Made by a program: the position numbers and the translations under genes
Shown here: positions 1 through 10,839 of the stretch, piece by piece
Layout: each line of letters starts with the position of its first letter
How positions within the stretch are numbered: the stretch's first letter is position 1
Notes under the pieces: generated by a model
The model's database searches: none
Seen by the model: only the letters and a program-made list of their open reading frames with translations
Told to the model about the DNA's origin: nothing
DNA from: Branchiostoma floridae
Lineage: Eukaryota > Chordata > Leptocardii > Amphioxiformes > Branchiostomatidae
Direction of reading: 5' to 3'
Assembly: GCF_000003815.2 (NCBI RefSeq)
Contig: NC_049983.1
Location: forward strand, 26,887,277 to 26,951,276
Length of the DNA stretch: 64,000 nucleotides

Positions 1-97
1 TTCCCACAGGTTTCAGTCGCATCAATGAAGGTCTTTTTTATCTTAAAGACCTTGTAGCAGATTCCATGGAACGCCATGTAACCGTTAGGACAAGATG
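1..97 (-). CDS. Gene A exon: start of C-type lectin domain (truncated by window edge)
   Basis: Acceptor CAG at 98-100, then a phase 1 entry reading A-S-C-P-N-G-Y, G-I-C-Y-K-V-F and A-T-E-T-C. These are the CPxGY, first disulphide and helix 1 signatures of a C-type lectin domain. The equivalent exon of gene C is 12202-12370, which shows the same spacing of cysteines. The exon runs off the left end of the window. Confidence 0.8.
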
Positions 98-3000
98 CTG
101 GAAACAATCAATTCAACAAAAGACGTTGATATGGACAATGTTGATATTGAAAATGTTCCAGAATTCCATCACTAACAACCATCAAATTTACTAGAAGAAA
201 TTTTCTCTCCATCAGTTTGCTTTGCTTCATTTCTTGTATATGTATAATTGTATATATATGTGTGTGTGTGTGTGTGCATGCATGTATATACGTAGTCAGC
301 CAGTCCTATCAGATTTGGGCAATTACTCCGCAACATTTTATATATGTACCATTAAGAATTATTAGAGACATTAATACATTACATTAAAACATAGCACAAT
401 GCCGAGTAACTCTTCAGTATACTCTGAAAGCAGCCGAGAGTTGGGTGAGGTCATTGACAGTGATTGTGACTACAGACTAATAATTCTGCAGTTGATGATG
501 AGGAAAATGGTACCATACGATGGAATAATGATAGTCAGTGCCCCACATTTTGCTCAATTCACTCTTATGTTGATCTTCGTGATGTTGGCAAATAAGCCAA
601 CAGAAAAGTTCACATAGCAACTCAACCCCAACTTACCTGGCGCAACCCCAACTTTACTTTCCACGGCCTCGGGAAGACGCTGCTCCAAGGCGGCTGCTCG
701 GCTTCGCTCCTTCAAGGCGTCCAGGTCGAGCTTCATGGCGTCAACAGCGGCGGACAGTTGGCGCATGTTGTCTTGGTCGCGCTTCAAGGCGTCAACAGTG
801 GTGGACAGCTGGCGCATGTCGTCTTGGCCGCGCTTCAAGGCGTCAACAGTGGTAGACAGCTGGCGCATGTCGTCTTGGCCGCGCTTCAAGGCGTCAACAG
901 TGGTGGACAGCTGGCGCATGTCGTCTTGGCCGCGCTTCAAGGCGTCAACAGTGGTGGACAGCTGGCGCATGTCGTCATGGTCACGCTTCAAGGCGTCAAC
1001 AGCGGCGGACAGCTGGCGCATGTTGTCTTGGTCGCGCTTCAAGGCGTCAACAGTGGTGGACAGCTGGCGCATGTCGTCTTGGTCGCGCTTCAAGGCGTCA
1101 ACAGTGGTAGACAGCTGGCGCATGTCGTCTTGGTCGCGCTTCAAGGCGTCAACAGTGGTAGACAGCTGGCGCATGTCGTCTTGGCCGCGCTTCAAGGCGT
1201 CAACAGTGGTGGACAGCTGGCGCATGTCGTCTTGGCCGCGCTTCAAGGCGTCAACAGTGGTGAACAGCTGGCGCATGTCGTCATGGTCGCGCTTCAAGGC
1301 GTCAACAGTGGTGGACAGCTGGCGCATGTCGTCATGGTCACGCTTCAAGGCACTAACAGTAGTGCATAGTTGAGATATTTCCTAGAGACGAACGTCAAAT
1401 ATCCAAACTTAGGAAAAAATTAAGGGAAAACGAAGTATGTTCTGATTCAACCATCAATTAGAAAGAATAACAGAAAATTTCAACAGTGTAAAGATGTTTG
1501 AAAAAAAAAGTTTGGAGCTTAGTGGTACACATGTACATGTAAATTACCTCTTTATTGATAAACGCCAGAGGGGCGAGTCCCACTGCTAAGAGGCTCAGCA
1601 GCACGGCAATGCCAGCAACCATAGAGCTTTGGTGGGAGCGGATGAAGCTACAGAGGGTACGGCGGCCGCTTGCTCCACCCGGGTAGGTGCGGTCTGTAGA
1701 GGTTACAACAAGTTTGCGTTCACATACTGACTCAAGAAGTTAATAGATTAACCAAATTAAGAAATAGTTAAGACCTTTGAATATTGATGTTGTATTGCCA
1801 ATTACATTTCTGAAGAAATTTTGGGTCGGTTAGTAAAGATTTCCTATTTTTAGTCGATGTTATGGTCTCTCATCACAGCCTTATGTTCAACAAGGGACGA
1901 AGAGGATAAGTAGGTAAAGTCAGTCCATCTGATACAAGAAATACAGTTTAATAATGAAAAATTAAAATGCTTTTTCAACATGGTGCAATTATACAAATCA
2001 CATAATATAACAAATATATCACACAATCACAACATAGCTGAATAAACTTAATAAAGAAGAAAATCACTAAAGAAAGAACCCATGTTTACTGCAGTGTTAC
2101 ACATCCTTGCATCAACTTTTCAAAGCATTGATCTCTTAACTCAGTGTGAAATTACAAGGGGTCTGTTTGAAGTTCTTCACTCAGATGTCAGATAAATAAT
2201 CCTATATAAGCGAGATGACATCAGACCATGCCATGATTGAGGACGGTGAGGCAGCAGCATTTTAACACATTGTAAATTCCATCGTAAATTCCATTTTATA
2301 TGCAGTTACCACAGATAGAAGTTGTTTGTGGCAATAGGGAGTCTTTTTTTAAGTTAATCTAAGCTACAAGTAACCTGTGGTCAAATAATCTGTAAAGTTC
2401 ACAAATGACTCGTGGGTAGAAATTAAAATCGTGTATATGAATTTGTTGTCCACGAATTCGTCGCGGCGCGTTTTTATCAGAGGGGGGGGGGGGGTCGCTA
2501 TGTCTCCTCACCTGTGGCAATATTCCATATTAGGTTCAGTAGTTATCGGCCGTATAAAAAAGGAGCCATACTGTAATTGCTAAAGCTGCATAATGAGCAA
2601 ATACATCGCAAAATATATATTAATGACATAAAATGCCGACATGAATTCCGAGGTCAATTAACAAGATGTGAAAGAACAAAAGTCAAGACTCCGTTACTCG
2701 GTATACCATACTTTGTTTAGTCATTTGTTCCACCTTTCTGACCATTTAGATTTCATAATGAATACAATTTTTTTTCTTCTATTCTTGCGCTCGCATCAGC
2801 TTTGGGGTTCCCAGAGGATTTAATCCAAATAATCAAATAAACATGGCCTTATCAGCTTATGGGCTATCACCACAAACTAGCTGTCAGACAATCAGAAAGA
2901 CTCCTTTGTGTTGTCAAAAGCTTGTTCTAAATAATGCAAGTTCATTAATATTCAAGACCCAAGCAATCGTATCACAACGTTCGACAGTCCTTTCTGCGTC

Positions 3001-6000
3001 CAAACTTGTGAACAAGGTACCAAAATTCAGATCTGTAGGGTCTGTTGGTAGAGGACGATTGCAGCCTCACCGAATACTACCCGAAAACATCAAGGAACCA
3101 TCATCCTCTCGCAAACAACAACAACAACAACAAAAATTTCGTCAGCCTGCATGCCCGCTATATTGGACATTTGAAATCTTGCTGCTGCGCGCTGATTGGC
3201 TCGTGCCGAACCCAAATAAGACAAGCTCATTAATACTCAAAAGCAGGACGGAAAATAGCGAGATCTATGGCGTGCTTAAGCAGAGTACGGGCCCGCCGGA
3301 GTTTTATGACGTATGTTCGTCTCTGCGTAGGAGAATGACGCAAGTGAAGATGTATCATTATATAATTTGTGGTAAATAAACACTGGAAATTCTTGTCGGA
3401 AAAAATACAATAAGTTACTCACTGTAGTCTTGTAATGATTTAGCGTGGATCTGGAGTTCATTCGACGGTCGCGCTGCTCTATCTGCTTATAACTTTATAC
3501 AAGTTTTGACAAATAAAGTCTATGTACCTGTACGTAATCATACACAACAGCTGCTGATTTTACAAATAGATGCAAGTTTTACAGAAACGGGCAAGTGACA
3601 AAATGTCGGCTACCTGCAGACGTGTACGTTGCGTAACGCTTCACCGCCTCGGCTTCTTCGTACGTGTGTGAAGACGCTTCTTGCTCTTCTTGCGACTTGT
3701 CAGCCCCGTTGCCATGGCGGCCACGCCCGCGGGAACCACCCTGGTGGACAGGAGGGGGTTTGGTCGGCGGCCCGCTGGTTTGGCCGCGGTCAGGGCGCGA
3801 GAAAGGGGACCGGACCGGCTCTGCTTGCTCGTACATTTGGACTGTACTGTACAGACAACCGCCGCGCAGTGTGTAAATACAAAACTCCGAAGAAAATACA
3901 TGAATATAGCAAATCATACCTTAATTAGTCTGACGACGTAAGGCCACATTTGCCTTTATCTGGAGGGATGACGTGGCATTAGGTGGTTCGAATGGCATTT
4001 TGTTTTTTCTGCAAGTGGCAGACTAATTTTCTGAGAAAAGAAGTTAATCTACGCTGGGAGGGAGAACATGAAAAAGTTTCTACGTGTGAACTCGTAATGT
4101 AGTCATTGAATCCCCATGTTTTTCTGGAGATGTTGCAAACCCTCCTGCAATTTTGGGTAAAACATATGAATTGTACCATAATACTAGTACATGATATAAC
4201 GCTGTGTGTTGTTGCCTTCGCAAACTTGTTCGTCTTGGACTTGTTGGGTCTGTATGTAGGTTAACAGCATATAACTCGAGAAGTTGTGGATGGATTTTGG
4301 TGATATTTGGTAGGTGTGTAGCAGTTGTGAAAAGGCAGGTCAGAATTGAAAATGGTTTACTTGGCGTTTCCCAGGGTTCTGTAGCGGGTTTTGTATTTTT
4401 GTGTGTCTGTTTGTGGACAATATTACTTGAGAAGCTGTTACTGTAACCTTACGATATCGTATAGGTGTGTAGCGAATGTAGAAAGAAAGGTCAAGTTAGA
4501 AAATGATTTACCTGGTGGTTTTCTACGGTACTGCACCTGGCTTTGTATGTTTGTGTGTTAACGTTCGTCTGTAAACAAGATAACTCGAGAAGCTGTGACT
4601 GTATCTTCACTATATTTGGTAGGTAACGTTAAGTAGTGGTTGTGAAAAGGAAGGTCAAGGTCGAAAATGGTTCACCTTGCATGTTCCTAATGGTCTGGAG
4701 CGAGCTTTGTACATACGTTCGTTTGTCTGAAAACAACATAACTCGAGATGTTGTGGGTGGATCTTCATATGACATTAGTAGTTGTGTAGCGGTTGTGGAA
4801 AGGAAGGCCAAGTTTGAATATGGTCCACTTGGCATTTTCCGTCGGTACTGCAGCGGGCTGTGTATGTTTGTGCGTTCGTCTGTGTACAACATAACTAAAG
4901 ACGTTGTNNNNNNNNNNNNNNNNNNNNNNNNNNNNNNNNNNNNNNNNNNNNNNNNNNNNNNNNNNNNNNNNNNNNNNNNNNNNNNNNNNNNNNNNNNNNN
5001 NNNNNNNTGAAGGTCAAGTTCGATGATGGGCTTCCTAGCGGCGTAACGGTGTATATAGCACTGTTTCTAAGTTTCTAACTTGAGTGCAGTGCAACATTGT
5101 ATTCGCCTGTCCAAAAAGCAAATAGAAAAAAAAACGTTTATTTCCAATGTATTTCAAAACTCGTTTGACTGCGTGTTGAAGTTTAAGATGACATAAATAA
5201 GATTGCTAAGTACAAAGGTCGACTTGAAACCAAAGCGGGAAACACAAAACGCAAGAACTTTTATGTTTTACCTTCTCCGGAGGCGTACAAAGGGTTGGGG
5301 AAACTCGCATCGGCGTCAGCACGTGCATGGCAATCATAAGTCTGAGGATCCACCGTAGGGGTGGAGTCTGGGGGAAAATGACAGAAATGTTACAGTCTAC
5401 AGCTATCATCGTACTTATCTGCAGAAATGCAACGGTGATTAATCAAGCTACTTGCACTGCATAAAAAAGTGGGATTAACCTTTAGCGGTAAATACCATTC
5501 ATCATCATCATCATAATCGTTATCATGACTGGTATGCCAAATGCCATTAATGACTGGTAATTTACCTGGCATTTACCCCTTTTGGTAAAGCCCACTTTTC
5601 GTACAGTGTTGTCACAGTAGACTTACCAGAGCCTGGGCATATTACTATTGTCATTTCTTAACTTCAGTGAACCAAGATCACTTTTATTTCTTGCAAATCT
5701 GACTACGAACATAGTCGTATCAAAAACAATACATAAAAAGACCAAACCGTTTTGTATACTTCTCCATTGTCTTTTGATGTAGAAGTAGTAGAAGAAGCAG
5801 AGGTAGTACATGTTCTAGACTATTTTTTCAGTATTCGGTAGGGTAGAGGGGCTTCTTTAAACCATATGGCTGATTTGTATAACATGAACTAGACAAAAAC
5901 GTAAAAGATCATCTTAAGAAAAGCTCGAAATGTTACCAGTCTGGGACTGCTGCTGCCCTCCCGACATGATGCCGCTTGTACTTGTCAGGTTTCTGCACGG

Positions 6001-7340
6001 CAAAAACACGTCCTGCTCCTGNNNNNNNNNNNNNNNNNNNNNNNNNNNNNNNNNNNNNNNNNNNNNNNNNNNNNNNNNNNNNNNNNNNNNNNNNNNNNNN
6101 NNNNNNNNNNNNNNNNNNNNNGACCACATGTAAAACGTCCTAGGAGATATACAGCAACCACAACACACTGTCAACTGATACGCTCTACAAATGAAATACA
6201 TGCAAACTATACCATTCCATACCAAGGGGGTTTAACATAAAATTAAAGCCCTGCTGCAGTACCACGGTCAACCACCAGAGGGCCGTAAATCCCTCAGAAC
6301 GGTCGGGGTCACAAAACTTACCTCCGTACCAAATATCATCACAATCCATTAACAGATTCTATAAGTCCTAAATGTACACAACATAAGCCTCAATTTAACA
6401 CATACCCATCACCTAAAACTCAACACCACAGCACGTCCAGGTGCAAACATATAATACAAAACGTGCTGCTGCAGTACCAAGGTCAACTAACAGGGGGCCA
6501 AAAATCGACCTGCACCATTACCAAACAGCCACCTACCAAAAACCATTGCAAACCTTCCAGCTGTTCTTGAGATATTTCCCCACATAACCTCCACAGTGAA
6601 AACATCTTGACGGACGGAATAAGACGGTAAGCGTTCTACTGTACTGTAGAAAGTTATGTAACTGTTAGGAAAACAAAGCGAAATGCTGGACGTAAATGCT
6701 AGCAGGATAAAACAATTGAGTCGATTGTCAAGCACTGGACCAACAACGTAGTAACGCCTCTCATTTGCTCATACCTCTATCTTCATGGAGGTAACAACTA
6801 TTTTGCCGTTGCCATTTGTAGAATTTCAACAAATCTAAAAGAAAAATAGATAAAGGACTGGTGTAAACTTTACCTTTGAACAAGAATCAAAGTGAGAACA
6901 AAAACAAGACCAGGACGCCGTAAGTGGACTTGGAAACGTTTTACCTCTTACAGAGGTGTACACGCGCAGCGGCGTCGGCAAGTGACTGCCAATCAGTCTG
7001 AGGCCCCACCATAGGAATGATTTCTGCACGCATTCCAGAATTGTATCAAATCATCTAGAAAGCCTAGGGCAATTAACTGCACTTTTTGACAAAATGATGT
7101 ATGTTTTTTTACATGTCTTTTGCATTTTCTAGTAATAGTAATAGTAGACTTAGTAGCAGTAGTACACCCAGTAGTAGATATTTTCCTATATTCGGTAGGC
7201 CAATGAAGCCGTTTTGCTGCCATGGGCTTCTTTAACATATGGCTGATTTGTATAACATGAACTAGACAAAAACGTAAAAGATCATCTTAAGAAAAGCTCG
7301 AAATGTTACCAGTCTGGGACTGCTGCTGCCCTCCCGACAT
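1..7340 (-). CDS. Gene A: type II membrane C-type lectin receptor with 17-residue-repeat stalk (3' end outside window)
   Basis: Predicted cell-surface lectin receptor, N-terminus in the cytoplasm. Exons in transcript order are 7310-7340 (start), 5272-5367 (NPLY module), 3614-3841 (proline-rich cytoplasmic exon), 1548-1693 (membrane segment), 637-1381 (repeat stalk) and 1-97 (start of the lectin domain, continuing past the left edge). All junctions I can read are GT/AG and the phases match (1-1, 1-1, 1-1, 1-0, 0-1, 1). A second copy of the start exon lies at 5937-5967 and a decayed NPxY exon at 6945-7023. Lancelet genomes carry many C-type lectins; a binding specificity cannot be given because the ligand loop is outside the window. 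The exon chain is inferred, and two assembly gaps fall inside the introns. Confidence 0.68.
637..1381 (-). CDS. Gene A stalk exon: thirteen 17-residue coiled-coil repeats
   Basis: The 745-nt exon enters at phase 0 (AG at 1382-1383) and leaves at phase 1 through CCAG/GTAAGT (donor 631-636). It encodes 248 residues: thirteen units of consensus MRQLSTTVDALKRDQDD, followed by about 26 non-repeat residues (LKERSRAAALEQRL...). Leu, Val and Met spacing suggests an alpha-helical coiled coil, so this is probably an oligomerising extracellular neck between membrane and lectin domain, as in other type II lectins. The repeat DNA is a 51-bp minisatellite, which explains the long open frames on the opposite strand. 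Confidence 0.8.
716..1378 (-). repeat. 51-bp coding minisatellite, 13 copies
   Basis: Thirteen head-to-tail 51-bp units inside the gene A stalk exon, differing mainly at the DHDD/GQDD/DQDD/DQDN positions and STT/SAA. The near identity of units suggests recent expansion and probable length polymorphism. Confidence 0.93.
1548..1693 (-). CDS. Gene A membrane-anchor exon
   Basis: Acceptor CTACAG at 1694-1699 and donor GAG/GTAATT at 1542-1547. The exon enters at phase 1 and leaves at phase 0. It encodes a basic juxtamembrane stretch (S-G-R-R-T-L-C-S-F-I-R-S-H) and then a hydrophobic segment of about 23 residues beginning M-V-A-G-I-A-V-L-L-S-L-L and ending A-F-I-N-K-E. Positive residues before the segment and the lectin domain after it predict a type II (N-in) anchor. 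Confidence 0.75.
2480..2850. other. Intron segment paralogous to 12500-12830
   Basis: Stretches such as GATGTGAAAGAACAAAA, TTGTTTAGTCATTTG and CGCTCGCATCAG occur in the same order in the gene C intron, so this is duplicated intron sequence from the common ancestor of A and C. The rest of 1694-3613 shows nothing further apart from a poly-G run at 2483-2495. Confidence 0.55.
3614..3841 (-). CDS. Gene A proline-rich cytoplasmic exon
   Basis: A 228-nt phase 1-1 exon (acceptor TACAG just 5' of 3841, donor GCAG/GTAGCC at 3608-3613). The 76 residues include Y-E-Q-A near the start, a basic Pro/Gly/Arg-rich centre with T-K-P-P-P-V-H-Q (possible SH3 ligand), and the end Y-E-E-A-E-A-V-K-R-Y-A-T-Y-T-S-A. 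The end resembles the NPxY modules (R-A-D-A-A-A...Y-A-S-G-A) without the NP. Phases fit between 5272-5367 and 1548-1693. Several overlapping frames are open because the stretch is GC-rich; this frame is chosen because its phases and ends match. Confidence 0.6.
4200..5050 (+). repeat. Degenerate tandem repeat, period about 157 bp, five visible copies
   Basis: The core ACTCGAGAAG(T/C)TGTGG recurs near 4271, 4429, 4581, 4739 and 4891, followed each time by a GTAGGTGTGTAG-like block and an AAGGTCAAG-like block. Gap 4908-5007 cuts the fifth copy. Related single copies lie at 17077-17280, 57930-58110 and, inverted, around 6240-6500, so this is a dispersed element family amplified locally. Confidence 0.7.
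4908..5007. other. Assembly gap (100 N)
   Basis: Run of N inside a tandem repeat; its true length is unknown. Confidence 0.99.
5066..5138 (+). mobile_element. 3' tail of a SINE
   Basis: Matches the reverse complement of the SINE tail at 20870-20940: ACTTGAGTGCAGTGC, then TGTCCAAAA(A)GCAAATAG and a poly-A tract. Only the 3' end is present; the rest lies in or beyond the gap at 4908-5007, or the copy is 5'-truncated. Confidence 0.6.
5272..5367 (-). CDS. Gene A NPxY cytoplasmic module exon (NPLY)
   Basis: A 96-nt phase 1-1 exon with acceptor CCCAG/AC and donor GAAG/GTAAAA. It reads T-V-D-P-Q-T-Y-D-C-H-A-R-A-D-A-D, then S-F-P-N-P-L-Y-A-S-G-E. F-P-N-P-L-Y fits the FxNPxY endocytosis/PTB-binding consensus known from the LDL receptor family. 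This is the one intact module seen in gene A. Confidence 0.7.
5937..5967 (-). CDS. Duplicate first exon of gene A (start codon, [10 protein letters not shown])
   Basis: Identical to 7310-7340 including the donor G/GTAACA. The identical block runs from about 5863 to 6021, where a 100-N gap begins. It may be an alternative promoter/first exon or an assembly duplication at the gap. Confidence 0.5.
6022..6121. other. Assembly gap (100 N)
   Basis: Run of N directly upstream of the duplicated first exon of gene A. Confidence 0.99.
6945..7023 (-). pseudogene. Decayed NPxY module exon of gene A
   Basis: Aligns with the gene C exon 21593-21685 but lacks 14 nt that would encode the I-P-N-P-T part, so the exon is 79 nt, no longer a multiple of three, and has lost the motif. 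AG and GT borders remain. Inclusion would shift the frame, so it is probably dead or skipped. Confidence 0.7.
7310..7340 (-). CDS. First coding exon of gene A
   Basis: ATG at 7338-7340, ten codons ([10 protein letters not shown]) and a phase 1 donor G/GTAACA. The same start and 5' leader occur at 5937, 21952 and 29116. In genes C and B the donor lies 15 nt further on, adding G-D-T-D-A or G-D-T-G-A. No signal peptide is encoded, as expected for a type II protein. Confidence 0.7.
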
Positions 7341-7530
7341 GATGCCGCTTGTACTTGTCAGGTTTCTGCACGGCAAAAACACGTCCTGCTCCTGGCAAGG
7401 CGCTTGTTGACTCCAGAGTAGACCCAGACTCAAAGGAATATGAAGCCTTACATCACAACATCAGAAACCAGAGATGGAAGCAACTCATGTAAGCCAGGTA
7501 ACACCGCCCACACCGAGACTAATTATGTGT
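7341..7530 (-). promoter_or_regulatory. Conserved 5' leader and proximal promoter region of gene A
   Basis: About 170 bp upstream of the ATG is closely matched at 21998-22150 and 29162-29350, including the stretches around GGGTCTACTCTGGAGTCAAC and GTCTCGGTGTGGGCGGT. Conservation across three paralogues outside coding sequence suggests shared leader and promoter. No TATA box was identified and the start site is unknown. Confidence 0.4.
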
Positions 7531-8473
7531 ACACGCAATAGGTTTGCTCGCTGAATATTGAAAACGAGTTTTTGACAAAGGTCTACGAAAGGCATCTACT
7601 GCGTTCATGGACATGTCAGAGGGTCTTTCAGTGGTTTTTAACCGAAAAAATGCTCTAACCAACATCCTTTTCTTTTTTTTCAACATCAACTCAGCATCTC
7701 TGGTCACCAGGGAGAGCTTCTACTGTGCAGTTCACACATGGGCCTGTAGGTGGCGCGCTGAAACGGGCGGGACTACGTTCTTGGACTTCGTTGTTAGCAT
7801 TTGTGATTAATAATCATCAACAATGCAGGCATTGTATAAGGTATGTGCGCGGGCCAGGTAGCAGCTTATAGTGTCTGTCTACATAACCTGACAACAATCG
7901 AACATGAGTATTCAAGATATATCGATAGAAAGTTAAGAACAATGCAAAGACCACGTTTACGTTCGAATAACTATAGATTTACACAATGCGAATAGAAAAA
8001 ACACAATAAAATTTCGTCACGAACACATTTTTTATTAGCGTCTATGGCCTTTTACAGATATATTTCATTAACCTTCGTTTTTATCAGTATGTAGAGGCCC
8101 ATTAGACGAGTTACATACTTCTTATCGAAATCTTCTCTTTTTCATGTAGCTTCTCAACATCATGTCAGGCACATACATTTCAAGACTATTGGTTATTACA
8201 TTTCTTTATCCAGATCTTTTTCGGAGCTTCTCAACATCAGATTGGCTACAGAAACATTAATGTTCTATATGATTAAGGCTGTAGATTTTACAATATTTCC
8301 ACCTTATCCAGATCTTTTCAGTTGCAGCTTCTCTACACCATATTAGTTACAAAACCATCTAAGTTTCTATATGATTTATGCAGTAGATTATTACAATACC
8401 TCCTGCTTATCCAGATCTTTTTCACTTGCAGCTTCTCAACATCAGATCAGGTTCAAACTTATCTAAGTTTCGT

Positions 8474-8893
8474 TGTGGAAAAACTAAACTTTACTTAACC
8501 AACACCAAGTTTAATTGGGACTTACCCCAAATTTTCAGCCGACTCCGTCAGCCTTGGTCACGGAATGGACCCGTCTGCTGTAGCTTCCGGACGTGACGTC
8601 AGGGACACACGACTGCAGCAGAGGGTCGTAAATGCCAGATAACCTGTGTCGCCCCGCGTCTCTGTTCAGTGATGGACGGTGGGCGCGAATGTACACAGCC
8701 TCCTTCACTCCTCTTGCAAAGAACTCCGGCTCTGAGTCAAGGATTTTGACTTTTTCAAGAGAAACTGAGTGTCCTGGCGACTCAATGTGTATATGTTTGG
8801 AAACCTCCGAGCCCACAGAACTTGGTCGCTGGTGTTCCAGGAATCTCGTTTTTAATGCGCGCTCTGTTTCTCCGATATAGTTTTTCCACAATG
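8474..8893 (-). mobile_element. Penelope-like element fragment, GIY-YIG endonuclease region
   Basis: The minus strand 8535-8897 encodes about 120 residues with Y-I-G-E-T-E-R at the start, then L-K-T-R-F-L-E-H, F-F-A-R-G-V-K-E-A-V-Y-I and H-R-P-S-L-N-R-D-A-G-R-H. This is the GIY-YIG endonuclease signature at the C-terminus of Penelope-like retroelements. No reverse transcriptase is present, so it is 5'-truncated. The 14-mer TTGTGGAAAAACTA at 8474-8487 appears inverted at the element's other end (8878-8891), as is common for Penelope insertions. Confidence 0.8.
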
Positions 8894-9570
8894 TCATTTA
8901 CCAACACAGATGAACTTTCATGCTAAGATTCATCTAAGTTTCGATATCATTAAAACCCACTACTGGAAACATACATTATTCTTACCAGTAGATTTTTCTT
9001 TCTACATGCAGCTTCTGAGCCTCTCATAAAACTAAACATCCATACAGGTTTTTGTGCATATAAAGCCCATTGCTACAAATCACTGTATGTTCTCTATTAG
9101 ATCAGTTACATGATTTTTATACAAATCTTCTGCTATTTTTCATGCAGCTTCTCAACATCAAGTCAGTTATAAACCATCTAATTTTCTATATGACTAAGGC
9201 CGTAGATTATTAAATTACTTCCACCTTATCCATATCTTCAAAATATTAGTTGCAGCTTCTCAACATCAGATCAGGCACAAAACCTTCTAAGTTTCTATAT
9301 GATTAATGCAGTAAATTATTACAATATTTCCTCCTTATCCAGATCTTTTTCACTTGTAGCTTCTCAAAATAAAATCAGGCACAAAACATTCTAAATTTCT
9401 ATGTGATTAGGTCCTTGGGTTATTACAATGTTTCCTGCTTATCCATATCTTTAGAACATTAGTTGCCGCTTCTCAACATCAGATTAATTATAAAACCATC
9501 TAAGTTTCTGTATGATTAAGTCCTTAGATTATTACAATACTTCCTCCTTATCCTGATCTTTGGAATATTA

Positions 9571-9778
9571 AAGGGTTGTCTGTGTAGCGCAACGGCTAGA
9601 GCGTTGGAATCAGAATCAGTAGGTCCTGAGTTCGATACTCGCCACGCCCCTGTCCCCAAGACGGAGTGACGCCCACCGATCCTCACGGCTAATCTGTCTA
9701 AAGGTGCCAAAAACACCTACGGATTTGGTGCTGCCAGTGTGTCAACATCTGCACACTTGCCACTAAGATCCGTGAACC
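9571..9778 (+). mobile_element. tRNA-derived SINE
   Basis: An A-box-like stretch TAGCGCAACGGCTAGAGCG (9585-9603) and a B-box GAGTTCGATACTC (about 9628-9640) are spaced as in a tRNA promoter, followed by a non-tRNA body. It sits inside the satellite and is flanked by near-identical TTTGGAATATTA and TTTTGAATATTA, consistent with a target-site duplication. It does not fold as an intact tRNA. Confidence 0.7.
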
Positions 9779-10479
9779 TTTTTGAATATTAGTTGCCGCT
9801 TCTCTAAATCAGTTTAGTTACAAAATCATCTAAGTTTTTATTTGATTAAGGATGTAGATTATCACAATACTTACTCAGATCTTTAAAATATTAGTTGCCG
9901 TTTCTCAACATCAGATCAGTTAAAAACCATCTAAGTTTCTATATGATTAAGACAGTAGGTTATCAAAATGCTTCCTCCTTATCCAGATCTTTTTCACTTG
10001 CAGCTGCTCAACATCAGATCAAGGTCAAACTCATCCAGGTTTTTATATTATGAAACGCACTACCACAAACATACATTAGTCACGTGCCTCGTACCAGCAG
10101 ATTGTTCCTTCTACATGCAGCTTGAGTCTTATATATAAGTAAAAATCCATTGCGAGATTTGTGCATATAGATTCCATTGTTCCAGATCACTCCATGTTCC
10201 TATAAGTCTAATTGCTAAGGGTTGACTAACATTGTACAGGTACATGTTATATTCATTAATTCCTTCATTACTGTCTATACTTATTGTGTTTCTACATTAG
10301 ATGTTTAAGTAACAAATCCCTAAGACAATTCAGCAAATAACTTTCTTAAAAATGAAAGTTGACCTTCAATTCATATTATTCAGATTTGAAATGCTATCTC
10401 CGTTCAAAGTAAAACGCTTGCCAGCAAAACAAACATCCGGTCAAGCCATTGGTCCTCTTCAAGTTGAAATGACCCGAAG

Positions 10480-10680
10480 CTTAATTAACTCACGTGACCG
10501 GGACGGAAGTGCAACAGATCAGAGCACATCGACCATCCCTCAACCGAGACGGGGGCCGATACCGATTGCCGGGAACATTCGACCCGTTGCTGACGTCACG
10601 CTTCCGTCCAGGTCACGTGACTTTGAGATGGATCAGAGGACTGATCGAAAGCTTGATGGGAATTTGCAAGCGCTGTGTAC
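10480..10680 (+). mobile_element. Penelope-like element relic
   Basis: The plus strand reads I-R-A-H-R-P-S-L-N-R-D-G-G-R-Y-R-L-P followed by F-D-P-L-L. This is the end of a Penelope GIY-YIG domain and a close relative of the relic at 8535-8897. The rest of the domain is missing. Confidence 0.7.
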
Positions 10681-10839
10681 GGAAAAAGCGTTTCGAATCT
10701 CGACAACTCAGTTGAATCATTGGTTTGATCCCAGCTGTAACATTTCACCTGTCAGTTGTAGACTTGCAGTTTGCCGAAGAGCAGTTTTGGACCAGTGGCG
10801 AGAGATCGGCGTGTCGCCTATAGACGTTCTGTAACAAAA

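Larger units (their letters stand above)
8130..10130. repeat. Degenerate tandem satellite, period about 80-110 bp, interrupted by two retroelements
   Basis: The core AGCTTCTCAACATCAGATCAG recurs (for example near 8150, 8226, 8427, 9147, 9254, 9465, 9900, 10003), followed by a CATCTAAGTTTCTATATGATTAA-like block and a CTTATCCAGATCTTT-like block. The Penelope relic (8474-8893) and a SINE (9571-9778) interrupt it. Shorter stretches of the same satellite occur at 22900-23320, 24330-24440 and 56390-56470. Confidence 0.75.

Noticed and set aside
735-1373. Long plus-strand open frames opposite the gene A stalk
   Set aside because: They are frames of a 51-bp minisatellite with no stops; the minus-strand frame has matching splice sites and phases.
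2843-3379. 178-residue plus-strand open frame with a poly-Q-like run
   Set aside because: Lies in a gene A intron, no domain, and its start region is duplicated intron sequence also present at 12760-12830.
9584-9660. tRNA gene
   Set aside because: Has A and B boxes but no complete cloverleaf, and is flanked by a target-site duplication, so it is a SINE.
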